NCBI GenBank assembly: GCA_902793875.1
Contig: CADBFL010000064.1
Location: 1-8,852 of the forward strand
Direction of reading: 5' to 3'
Length of the DNA: 8,852 bases
From: an uncultured Eubacteriales bacterium
GTDB taxonomy: Bacteria > Bacillota > Clostridia > Peptostreptococcales > Anaerovoracaceae
The notes below the pieces were generated by a model. It had not been told where the DNA came from. It worked only from the letters and a program-made list of their open reading frames with translations, and did no database searches. The translations under genes were made by a program, and so were the position numbers. Below, piece after piece: positions 1 to 6,254 of the stretch (position 1 is the first letter of the stretch; every line of letters starts with the position of its first letter).

Positions 1-726
1 GTGCGCTCTGATCTCGTCGTTCAGCTTGCGCTCATCCATATAGAGATCGACGTGATCCTTCCATACTGTCGCGTATGAGAGCACGAGCGGGAAGAAGTCG
101 ATGTCGTCGCCTCTGAAGTTGAGGAGCCAGCAGACATCGTCGAGAGAGGCTATGATATGCACGGTAGCGCCATGCTCATCCATCTTTTCGCGCACTCTCG
201 CGAGCTTGGATGAGGTGCTCTCGCCTGTCCACTTCTCTTCGAGGTAGAAGCACGGCTTCTCCGAAAGCGGCGGACGGTCTTTCCATACATCGTCTACGAG
301 GTCGACCATGTACTCGATATCTATGCCCTTTGCTCCGAGCACCTCCTCATACTCCTGCCCTTCTCCCATGGACAGGACTCTTCCGTCGAATCCGACCCTG
401 CCTCCCGCAGGTATTGTCTGCGCAAGCCATTCCGTAGTCGACGGAGTATCGTCGACGAACATCTTCATGAGATGCACGCCGCTTCCCTCGAGTTCTGTAT
501 TTGCCTGGGTGAAATACCTTCCGTCGGTCCACAGGCCCGCGTCATCCATGGCTATCGCGGCAGTGCCGTACGATCCTGTGAATCCCGTGATGTACGCCCT
601 TGCCTTGAAGTGTTCCCCTACGTACTCGCTCTGATGGAAGTCGGCTGTAGGGATGACATATGCATCGATCCTCTCAGCCTTCATCAGCTCTCTGAGTTTT
701 GCGACTCTCTTTGCGTTTTCAGTCAT
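1..726 (-). CDS. Xaa-Pro aminopeptidase, M24B family (N-terminal 242 residues; 3' end outside window)
   Basis: The frame is open from an ATG at 726 to the window edge, giving 242 residues. What is visible is the two N-terminal creatinase-like domains of a three-domain aminopeptidase P; the metal-binding M24 domain must lie beyond position 1. The first domain carries DFHQSEYV, FKAR and LWTDGRYF, and the second carries CWLLNFRGDDIDFFP, a typical stretch of this family. The protein would release an N-terminal residue that precedes proline, in the cytoplasm (no signal peptide). A GGGGAGGA ribosome site at 737-744 supports the start. It lies 22 bases after the stop of the upstream paralogue, so the two are almost certainly cotranscribed. 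Over the first ~90 residues the two proteins match at about half of positions by eye, so this is a diverged tandem duplicate. Catalytic competence cannot be judged here. Confidence 0.9.
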   Translation of the reverse strand, partial: MTENAKRVAKLRELMKAERIDAYVIPTADFHQSEYVGEHFKARAYITGFTGSYGTAAIAMDDAGLWTDGRYFTQANTELEGSGVHLMKMFVDDTPSTTEWLAQTIPAGGRVGFDGRVLSMGEGQEYEEVLGAKGIDIEYMVDLVDDVWKDRPPLSEKPCFYLEEKWTGESTSSKLARVREKMDEHGATVHIIASLDDVCWLLNFRGDDIDFFPLVLSYATVWKDHVDLYMDERKLNDEIRAH

Positions 727-748
727 TTCCGGTCTGTCCTCCCCGCGC

Positions 749-2518
749 CTACAGCGGCATGGTCTGCTGCTTTACGAATTCTGCAGTCTCATCATCGAGC
801 AGCGGGACAAGTGTATCCCTTACCCATGCGTGATAATTATCGACCCATGCGATCTCCTCTTCTGTCATCAGAGACTTGTTGATGGCTTCTCTCTCGTAAG
901 GAACGCATGTAAGAGGCTCGTTTACCACATTGCCCTCTCCGTCTTCGCTGAAGATCATGAGGTTCTCTGTTCTGATGCCGAACTTTCCGTCGATGTATAC
1001 GCCCGGCTCGTTGGACATCACCATGCCCGCCCTGATGTCTATAGGCTTCGGCACTCTTCTGATGGTGTTAGGGCCTTCATGAACTCCGAGCACATGACCT
1101 ACGCCGTGCGCAAGGCCGTGCTTGTAGTCGAGCCCGACCTCTCTCAGCGCCTTTCTGCCGGCAGCGTCGAGGTCGAGTCCGTTCATGCCCGGTGTCATCT
1201 TCAGAAGATGCACATCCACGTGAGCCTTGAGGACATACGTATAGTCGTCGATCATCTCCTGTGTGAGAGGTCCGACCGCGATGGTCCTGGTGATATCCGT
1301 GGTGCCGTCGATGAACTGCCTTCCGGAGTCGAGCAGCAGGAAGCCTTCAGGCTTTATGTCCGCGTTTGTCTCTGGCGTAGGCGCGTAGTGGATAATGGCT
1401 CCGTTAGGGCCGTAGCCGGAGATAGTCTCGAAGGACAGATCGAAGCAGCCCTCCTGTTCGCGGCAGATCTTCTCGAGTTTGTCTGCCACGCTGATCTCTG
1501 TCAGCTGCTGCTTTTTCACGTTGTCCTTGACCCACTTGATCAGCTTCGTTACCGCAACGCCGTCCTTGATGTGGGCGTGCTTCGTGCTTGCGATCTCTGT
1601 GTCGTTCTTTATGATCTTCATGAGAGCGACAGCTGTGAGAGCAGCGTGTTTCTTCATGCCTGCAGGCATGCGGTTATACAGCTCGTAATTGCACGAATTC
1701 GGATCATACCATACGGTCTTTGAAGGATCGAGCTTCGAAACATCCGTGTAGATATCGTTGTAATCCCTGACCTGGACGAACGACAGCCTCTCCGGGAGTC
1801 CCTTCTTTAAAGCTCCGTCCATTACGTACAGTCTGACATCGTCCTGCGAAACCAGAGTGAACGAGAAGAACACAGGAGTGTAGAGTATGTCTGCGGCGCG
1901 CAGATTGAAGAGCCATGCGGACTCCATGAGGTCTGTGATCAGCATGTAGTCAGCGCCCTGCTTTTTCATCTCTTTTCTGACAGCAGCGAGCTTGTCTGCC
2001 GTATCGAGCCCTGCCGATCTTACAGGGAAGTCCCATATCCGGCTCGGCTTCAGCTCCGGTCTCGTCGTCCATATCCTGTCAACGAGGTCCTTGTCTGTCC
2101 TGAAGCTGACGTCCCACTCAGCGCCGGAAAACATCTCTTCGAGCGCAAGACCGAACGCCGCAGGCACTACTCTGCCGTCGAAACCGATGACGTACTTCCC
2201 TCCGGCCTTCTTTACGAGCTCAGTCAGGAATTCCTCGATCGTAGGTACCCCCGGCTCAGCCATTCTCATGAGTTCGATACCTGTCCCCGCCAGCTGTGTC
2301 TCGGCCTGGAGGAAGTACCTTCCGTCAGTCCACAGCCATGCGCCGTCCTCCGTCACAAGCAGATCTCCCGCTTCGCCTGTGAGGTTGCTCATGAACTCAC
2401 GGGCCTTGAAATAGTCATTTACATACTCCGAGCTGTGAAAGTCTCCTGAAGGGATGTAATATACATCCATGCCCTCTTCCTTCATAAGCTTTCTGAGCTC
2501 AACGATCTCCTGTTTCAT
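749..2518 (-). CDS. Xaa-Pro aminopeptidase, three-domain M24B family (complete)
   Basis: This is a 589-residue cytoplasmic metallopeptidase that removes the first residue from peptides with proline in second position. Two creatinase-type N-terminal domains (about residues 4-130 and 150-300) precede the pita-bread M24 domain (about 305-520) and the short C-terminal extension of the long eukaryote-like form, which includes a YHAWVRDTLVPLL stretch. All five metal ligands are present: Asp397 and Asp408 (DSG...TTD, 11 apart), His471 (AHGVGH), Glu504 (NEPGVY) and Glu518 (RTEN). His377 (IIHY) and His480 (VHEGP) are also conserved, so it should be active. The frame stays open 18 codons further upstream, but the ATG at 2518 has an AAGGAG site at 2527-2532 with 8-base spacing and begins the conserved domain directly. 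The short E. coli PepP lacks this three-domain arrangement, so I give no symbol. A paralogue follows 22 bases downstream. Confidence 0.95.
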   Translation of the reverse strand: MKQEIVELRKLMKEEGMDVYYIPSGDFHSSEYVNDYFKAREFMSNLTGEAGDLLVTEDGAWLWTDGRYFLQAETQLAGTGIELMRMAEPGVPTIEEFLTELVKKAGGKYVIGFDGRVVPAAFGLALEEMFSGAEWDVSFRTDKDLVDRIWTTRPELKPSRIWDFPVRSAGLDTADKLAAVRKEMKKQGADYMLITDLMESAWLFNLRAADILYTPVFFSFTLVSQDDVRLYVMDGALKKGLPERLSFVQVRDYNDIYTDVSKLDPSKTVWYDPNSCNYELYNRMPAGMKKHAALTAVALMKIIKNDTEIASTKHAHIKDGVAVTKLIKWVKDNVKKQQLTEISVADKLEKICREQEGCFDLSFETISGYGPNGAIIHYAPTPETNADIKPEGFLLLDSGRQFIDGTTDITRTIAVGPLTQEMIDDYTYVLKAHVDVHLLKMTPGMNGLDLDAAGRKALREVGLDYKHGLAHGVGHVLGVHEGPNTIRRVPKPIDIRAGMVMSNEPGVYIDGKFGIRTENLMIFSEDGEGNVVNEPLTCVPYEREAINKSLMTEEEIAWVDNYHAWVRDTLVPLLDDETAEFVKQQTMPL

Positions 2519-2548
2519 TTCAGTTTCTCCTTGTAAAAAATCAATTGA

Positions 2549-2575
2549 CCGATGCACAAAAATATAGTGCACCGG
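2549..2575 (-). terminator. Hairpin after flavodoxin, possible weak terminator
   Basis: Arms CCGGTGCAC and GTGCATCGG (2567-2575 and 2549-2557) pair over 9 bp with one G-U, around a 9-base AT-rich loop. A run of six T on the minus strand (2535-2540) lies 8 bases past the stem, further than usual for an intrinsic terminator. The loop contains the candidate -10 box, so only transcripts reading through from the flavodoxin gene could form it. Confidence 0.35.
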
Positions 2576-2589
2576 CGCTTAAGTATCAT
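2561..2589 (-). promoter_or_regulatory. Candidate sigma-A-type promoter for the Xaa-Pro aminopeptidase pair
   Basis: On the minus strand, ATGATA (2584-2589, 4 of 6 matches to TTGACA) and TATATT (2561-2566, 5 of 6 matches to TATAAT) are separated by exactly 17 bases. The -35 lies just after the flavodoxin stop codon. Transcription would begin near 2554, giving a leader of about 36 bases that contains the ribosome site. Base matching only; no experimental support. Confidence 0.4.
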
Positions 2590-2593
2590 GATC

Positions 2594-3055
2594 TTACTGA
2601 TCAAGCCACTTTTTAAGGTCTTCTTCGGAATAGCGTTTGAATCTCTTCCCTTTCTTTACAGTCGCTCCGTCAACATTCCTTTTGATCTCGTCGACCGCCT
2701 CGGTGATCTGTATCCCTCCGCTGGTGCAGAAAGGATATATGGTCTTGCCCTTCAGATCGTTCTCATTGATAAAGGACGTGACAGCCTTGGGGCATGTCCA
2801 GAACCAGATAGGAAATCCTATGAGTATCTGATCATAAGCCTTCAGATTCTGTTTTGCGTTCTCGAGACCGACCGGAACATTGCCCTCTATCTCTACCCTG
2901 GCTCTGGCAAGAGTCTTGAAATATGATTTCGGATAAGGGTCAGACGGGATAAGTTCTACCGCTTTGTCGCCCTCCTCGAGAGGGAATTTTTCGACCAGTT
3001 TTTTTGTAACTCCGGTATGGGAAAAATAGATAACAGCTGTTTTCTTTCCGAACAT
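2594..3055 (-). CDS. Flavodoxin family protein (Flavodoxin_4-like)
   Basis: This 153-residue single-domain flavoprotein would be a cytoplasmic electron carrier or small FMN-dependent oxidoreductase. The FMN phosphate-binding loop is visible near the N terminus as FSHTGVTKK (residues 11-19, the S/T-x-T-G-x-T pattern). The later GFPIWFWTCPKAV and PFCTSGG stretches are the usual isoalloxazine-flanking segments of the Flavodoxin_4 group, and the length is normal for it. A GTG three codons upstream (3064) would also open the frame. The ATG at 3055 is preferred because AAAGGTGG (3061-3068) sits 5 bases ahead of it and overlaps the GTG. The gene follows the transporter's hairpin by only 17 bases, so there is no room for its own promoter between them. 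Its redox partner and link to the peptidases are unknown. Confidence 0.88.
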   Translation of the reverse strand: MFGKKTAVIYFSHTGVTKKLVEKFPLEEGDKAVELIPSDPYPKSYFKTLARARVEIEGNVPVGLENAKQNLKAYDQILIGFPIWFWTCPKAVTSFINENDLKGKTIYPFCTSGGIQITEAVDEIKRNVDGATVKKGKRFKRYSEEDLKKWLDQ

Positions 3056-3060
3056 ATAAT

Positions 3061-3068
3061 CCACCTTT
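3061..3068 (-). promoter_or_regulatory. Ribosome-binding site deciding the flavodoxin start
   Basis: AAAGGTGG on the minus strand lies 5 bases before the ATG at 3055. It includes the alternative GTG codon (3062-3064), which therefore is unlikely to be the start. Confidence 0.65.
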
Positions 3069-3072
3069 AGTC

Positions 3073-3103
3073 AATAACCTGCCGCATTGCGCGGCAGGTT
3101 ATT
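3073..3103 (-). terminator. Strong hairpin between transporter and flavodoxin (terminator or attenuator)
   Basis: Perfect 13-bp arms AATAACCTGCCGC and GCGGCAGGTTATT enclose a 5-base loop (3086-3090). The core is GC-rich, with an A-rich lead-in and a TTATT tail inside the outer stem, as in many intrinsic terminators, but no long T run follows on either strand. It starts 26 bases past the transporter stop. Because the flavodoxin ribosome site follows almost at once, it may be a leaky terminator, an attenuator or an mRNA-stabilising 3' structure. Confidence 0.6.
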
Positions 3104-3129
3104 TCATTCATTGCAGTGTGCAGAACCGA

Positions 3130-4518
3130 TTACGCTGCGTCAGCGTCAGCGAGTTCCTTCTGCTGTTCAGGAGTACCTTCGATCATTGCCTCGAACTTGT
3201 TCTTGAAGAGAAGCATCAGAGCTCCTGCCACGAATATGATGATAGCAGCGATCAGGAATGATCTCGAGAAAGCTCCTCTCATTGCGTTGTACAGCGGGCC
3301 GTAAGCGAGTCCTGCGAAGAAGATGATCAGCGGCCATGCGCCGAGAAGAGTACCGAGGTACTTCTTAGGAGCGTATTCACTGATAAACGAGTTGCCCAGA
3401 GGCGAGAACAGCATCTCGCCGACAGACATCAGGATAGCAGTCATGATGATGATCCATACGCCGACCGGCTTGCCTGTGCTCTTGTAGATTCCGGCTCCGA
3501 CTACCATCATGGCAACGCCGAGTCCTAGAAGCATGATGCCCAGAGCAGTCTTTGTCATCATTGAAGGGTCCTTGTCCTTCTTGCTCATCTTGTTCCACAG
3601 CGCAGCAAGTGTAGGCGCGAGGATGATGCAGAGCAGTCCGTTCATCGAGTCGAACCATGCTGTAGGCATCTCGAAGTTAGCTCCGAGGTTCCAGTTGGCC
3701 CATCCCATACCGCCTTGCGATGCAGGACCGAACTCGTAGTATACAGGCATGTACAGCAGGTACCAGAACAGCCAGAAGAGTCCGGACAGGAATGTGAGCA
3801 CCAGGATAGCGACGACTCTGTTCTTCTCGAGTCTTGTGAGAGCTCTCTTGTCTTTCTCAATATTGGCATTGTCGATGTCCTCTGTTCTGTTGTCGATGAG
3901 GAACGGCTTCTTGCCGGCGTCTCCGAGGTACTTCATTCCGAAGAACCACCATGCAGCGTCGATGACCATGAAGACAGCGCACGCCAGGAACATGGCCCTG
4001 TATCCCGCGCCCTGAGTTGCGATCAGAGTAAGGAAAGTAGTTCCGCAGAACGATCCGATGTTGACGAACATGTACTGGAGCGAGAATGCAGTCGTAAGAG
4101 TGTCCTTGTCATTGTCGAACTGTCTTCCGTTGATACCGGAAACGTTGCCCTTGAAGAATCCTGTACCTACAGCAAGCAGGATGATAGACAGCCATACTCC
4201 GCCGGCACCGTTTGCTCTGGAGATGACAAACCATCCGGCAGCCATCAGGAGTTCTCCTACAGGAACGAGCAGTCTAGGGCTTACCCATCTGTCAGCGATG
4301 AATCCGCCGATGATAGGTGTGATATAAGTCCATGCTACGAACTGCGATGAGAAAATAGCACCCTGTTCTGTTGTAAGTCCGAGTCCGCCGCTTGCAGCCT
4401 CAAGTACAACAAAAATAGCGATTCCCCACTTGCCGGCATAGTACGCGAGTCTTTCGAATGTGAACGAAAGACAGCATACGATGAAACCAAATGGGAACTT
4501 CTTAAGTTGTTCTAACAT
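3130..4518 (-). CDS. POT/PTR2-family peptide transporter (major facilitator superfamily)
   Basis: This 462-residue polytopic inner-membrane protein is probably a proton-coupled di/tripeptide importer. Family marks run along the whole length: FERLAYYAGKWG in helix 1 (Glu22, Arg23), the loop motif GGFIADRWVSPR (71-82), GTGFFKGNVSGINGRQF in helix 4 with Lys123, FSLQYMFVNIG (145-155), and VGEMLFSPLG in helix 10 with Glu368. These are the usual peptide-binding and proton-coupling positions. Two differ from the consensus: the first Glu of ExxER in helix 1 is Phe19, and the Pro normally after the helix-4 Lys is Gly124. Substrate range could therefore differ from classical DtpA/DtpT, and the sequence does not define the substrate. 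The start has GGAGGA upstream at good spacing. It stands between a YcxB-like gene and a flavodoxin, in a cluster with four proline peptidases, which fits import of proline-containing peptides. Confidence 0.9.
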   Translation of the reverse strand: MLEQLKKFPFGFIVCCLSFTFERLAYYAGKWGIAIFVVLEAASGGLGLTTEQGAIFSSQFVAWTYITPIIGGFIADRWVSPRLLVPVGELLMAAGWFVISRANGAGGVWLSIILLAVGTGFFKGNVSGINGRQFDNDKDTLTTAFSLQYMFVNIGSFCGTTFLTLIATQGAGYRAMFLACAVFMVIDAAWWFFGMKYLGDAGKKPFLIDNRTEDIDNANIEKDKRALTRLEKNRVVAILVLTFLSGLFWLFWYLLYMPVYYEFGPASQGGMGWANWNLGANFEMPTAWFDSMNGLLCIILAPTLAALWNKMSKKDKDPSMMTKTALGIMLLGLGVAMMVVGAGIYKSTGKPVGVWIIIMTAILMSVGEMLFSPLGNSFISEYAPKKYLGTLLGAWPLIIFFAGLAYGPLYNAMRGAFSRSFLIAAIIIFVAGALMLLFKNKFEAMIEGTPEQQKELADADAA

Positions 4519-4587
4519 TGTTGTTCCTCCATAAAAATTATGATTTAAAGAATATATTTAAACATACCTTGTGTATGTATAAATATC
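4519..4587 (-). promoter_or_regulatory. AT-rich leader of the peptide transporter with inverted repeat
   Basis: This 69-base gap separates the YcxB-like stop from the transporter start. It is much richer in A and T than the genes around it. It contains ACATAC-N5-GTATGT (4562-4567 and 4573-4578) and, downstream on the minus strand, a TATATT box (4551-4556) without a convincing -35. The dyad could be an operator or a weak 6-bp terminator stem for the upstream gene. A promoter here is likely from composition but is not defined. Confidence 0.35.
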
Positions 4588-5133
4588 TTATTGATCCGCA
4601 GTATCCTCTTCGACCTCGAGGCCTGTCTTCTGCGAAAGCAGCTTTGCCACCTTGCGGCCATTTTTGGCCGCGTCGTTGAACGGGATGACGAATCCGTTGT
4701 CCCCGTCTGTGAAGACGAACAGTCTGTCTTCCGATCTGACGATGGAAGTGATGCTGCTGTACGGTGTAGTGTCCGAATGGCTGCCGCTTATCTCGGTTAT
4801 GCCGTCCTCTCCGAAGTCCAGCACTGAGGTCTCGCGGAACGGGAGCCTGCCGCTGTTCTTCTTCTTGTAGAAGTCCCTCATCATGCTTCTTTTGAGCATG
4901 CCCGGCGCCCCTATGATCCATATGGCCGAAGCGATGCCCAGGGTAATGATCTCGATGATCAGCGCTCTTGTGCTTGCATGAAAGACTATGAACGCGATGA
5001 CCATGGCCGCAGATACCGCCGGCAGAGTCAGCCTCTGCAGAAGAAGCGTCCTTTTACCCTGACTGCTGTGCGTCAGCTGATATTCACTGAATTTCAGATA
5101 ATCAGAGTCCTTTAGTTTAACGTGTACCTTCAA
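4588..5133 (-). CDS. YcxB-like membrane protein
   Basis: This is a small protein of about 181 residues with the YcxB layout: a short cytoplasmic N terminus (KVHVKLKDSDYLKF), two adjacent hydrophobic helices (roughly residues 35-52 and 57-76), a basic stretch (KRSMMRDFYKKK) and a C-terminal beta-rich domain ending in RLFVFTDGDNGFVIPF. The biochemical role of the family is not known to me. I choose TTG at 5133 because AGAGGTG (5141-5147) lies 7 bases before it and because family members usually begin about there. The alternative GTG at 5154 adds seven residues and has only a poor ribosome site. It has its own candidate promoter upstream, after the terminator of the YitT pair. The AT-rich gap before the transporter leaves open whether they share a transcript. 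Confidence 0.75.
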   Translation of the reverse strand: MKVHVKLKDSDYLKFSEYQLTHSSQGKRTLLLQRLTLPAVSAAMVIAFIVFHASTRALIIEIITLGIASAIWIIGAPGMLKRSMMRDFYKKKNSGRLPFRETSVLDFGEDGITEISGSHSDTTPYSSITSIVRSEDRLFVFTDGDNGFVIPFNDAAKNGRKVAKLLSQKTGLEVEEDTADQ

Positions 5134-5140
5134 AAGATCA

Positions 5141-5147
5141 CACCTCT
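5141..5147 (-). promoter_or_regulatory. Ribosome-binding site deciding a TTG start for the YcxB-like gene
   Basis: AGAGGTG on the minus strand stands 7 bases before TTG at 5133 and lies inside the reading frame that would begin at GTG 5154. The longer form would have to be translated across this site. Confidence 0.5.
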
Positions 5148-5204
5148 GAAGCACTCAGCTTCTCTTTTAGAACGTGGTCTATACCCAATTTAAATTCGTG
5201 AAAC

Positions 5205-5233
5205 ATTTTAACACTAACTTCACATAATGTACA
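5205..5233 (-). promoter_or_regulatory. Candidate extended -10 promoter for the YcxB-like gene
   Basis: On the minus strand TGTACA (5228-5233, 4 of 6) and TAAAAT (5205-5210, 5 of 6) are 17 bases apart, and a TG one base before the -10 box gives an extended -10. Transcription would start near 5198, leaving a leader of about 65 bases before the TTG start. The site lies between the YitT terminator and the gene, where a promoter is needed. Confidence 0.5.
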
Positions 5234-5237
5234 CATT
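5226..5237. promoter_or_regulatory. Palindrome overlapping the -35 box, possible operator
   Basis: AATGT-AC-ACATT is a perfect dyad (5-bp arms, 2-base centre) centred on the candidate -35 element of the YcxB-like gene. Its position would suit a repressor, but no regulator gene is in the window and such short palindromes arise by chance in AT-rich DNA. Confidence 0.25.
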
Positions 5238-5251
5238 TTTTTGCCATGTTT

Positions 5252-5278
5252 CAGAATTTGTTCCTCATGATAATTCTG
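5252..5278. repeat. Inverted repeat upstream of the YcxB-like promoter
   Basis: CAGAATT (5252-5258) and AATTCTG (5272-5278) are exact reverse complements separated by 13 bases. The element lies between the YitT terminator and the candidate -35. It may be a protein-binding site; a chance occurrence is possible. Confidence 0.25.
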
Positions 5279-5282
5279 CCGG

Positions 5283-5306
5283 AAAAAACTGTGTCCGGAC
5301 ACAATT
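5283..5306 (-). terminator. Intrinsic terminator of the YitT operon
   Basis: On the minus strand AATTGTGT-CCGG-ACACAGTT forms an 8-bp stem with one G-U pair and a tetraloop, and runs straight into a T tract (5283-5288). It begins 5 bases past the stop codon of the second YitT gene. Stem, loop and T run all match a classical rho-independent terminator, although the stem has few GC pairs. Confidence 0.75.
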
Positions 5307-5311
5307 AAAAC

Positions 5312-6226
5312 CTAGGGATTCAGGGCCTCTCCTGTCTTGTGTCCGTCATGCCGGTTCTTGAGCGCCGGCACATATCTTTCCTGATTGAAATACCAGGTGA
5401 ACCCGTTCCCGTTTATCTCGCTTATGCCGGCGATAGTGATGAAAGCGGTGCTGTCGATCGACATGATCGCTCTTTTGATCCTGTTCAGGTTGCGAGTGCT
5501 GGCCACACAGTAGATCACCTTTTTATCATCGTGCATGTATCCGCCTGAGCCGTTCAGAAGCGTGGTGCCGAAGCCCATGCTGAGCAGCTTTTCGTTCACA
5601 TCGTTCACCTTCTCCGTGAATATCATGAGCTGGATGCCGCCCTGCTCCATCACGATCAGCTTGTTCATGACCACGCTGTATATCAGAGCGTAAAGTATGC
5701 CGAGTATGACACCGTTCGTATCGGTCACCGGTATCTGTATAAGAAATATTATGACATCGGAGATGTACAGTATGGGCGCGACCTTCCATCCGAGCTTGCG
5801 GTTCAGTATTATGGCCGGAATATCCGTGCCTCCGGTGGACCCTCCTACTCTTATGACCAGACCCAGCCCCACTCCGTTGAGCACTCCTGCGCAGATCGCT
5901 GCAAGAAGAGGATCATCCACGAGATGGGTCAGCGTGTCGATGCTCTGGAATATCCCCAGGAACGTAGGATACACGAAGGTCCCTATCGCTACCGAGGCGG
6001 CAAACTTGTGGCCGAGCATGATCCATCCGATAACGAACAGAACTATATTGCATACTCCTACCACCACCGAGACGCTTATGCCGGTATAGTAGTTTACCAT
6101 GCGGCCGATGCCGCTCATGCCGCTTACCACCATGTTGAACGGCAGCGCAAAGCATCCGAGCGCGAAGGCGCACAGGATGTTTCCCGCAACCATCTGAAAT
6201 ATATCCGAAAACAGTTTCTTGTTCAT
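5312..6226 (-). CDS. YitT-family membrane protein with C-terminal DUF2179 domain (second of pair)
   Basis: This 304-residue integral membrane protein has an N-terminal half of about five or six hydrophobic helices and a soluble C-terminal DUF2179 (DUF2179-type ligand-binding) domain from about residue 200 to 285. Family marks are VVSGMSGIGRMV (33-44), GGSTGGTDIPA (128-138), QGGIQLMIFTEK (195-206), GFGTTLL and NGNGF (272-276). The transport or sensing function of the family is not established; members are common in Bacillota. It starts 28 bases after its tandem paralogue, with which it matches at about 180 of 287 aligned positions without gaps (my hand count, 63%). Its ribosome site is weak (AAAGAAG about 10 bases upstream), so it may rely partly on translation of the gene before it. 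A terminator follows directly. Confidence 0.88.
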   Translation of the reverse strand: MNKKLFSDIFQMVAGNILCAFALGCFALPFNMVVSGMSGIGRMVNYYTGISVSVVVGVCNIVLFVIGWIMLGHKFAASVAIGTFVYPTFLGIFQSIDTLTHLVDDPLLAAICAGVLNGVGLGLVIRVGGSTGGTDIPAIILNRKLGWKVAPILYISDVIIFLIQIPVTDTNGVILGILYALIYSVVMNKLIVMEQGGIQLMIFTEKVNDVNEKLLSMGFGTTLLNGSGGYMHDDKKVIYCVASTRNLNRIKRAIMSIDSTAFITIAGISEINGNGFTWYFNQERYVPALKNRHDGHKTGEALNP

Positions 6227-6254
6227 TTCTTAAATTCTTCTTTCAGTCAAATGA

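Noticed and set aside
653..1723. Long open frame on the plus strand (356 codons)
   Set aside because: It lies wholly opposite the aminopeptidase coding region, has no ribosome site or recognisable domain, and its protein shows no family motif. It is a shadow of codon bias in the real gene.
3715..4350. 211-codon plus-strand open frame opposite the transporter
   Set aside because: It is rich in Ser, Glu and Cys with no hydrophobic core or motif, and is complementary to conserved POT codons.
5254..5263. AGAATTTGTTC shared between the YcxB-like leader (5253-5263) and the YitT leader (7306-7316)
   Set aside because: Eleven shared bases in AT-rich stretches, in different structural contexts, are not enough to claim a common site.
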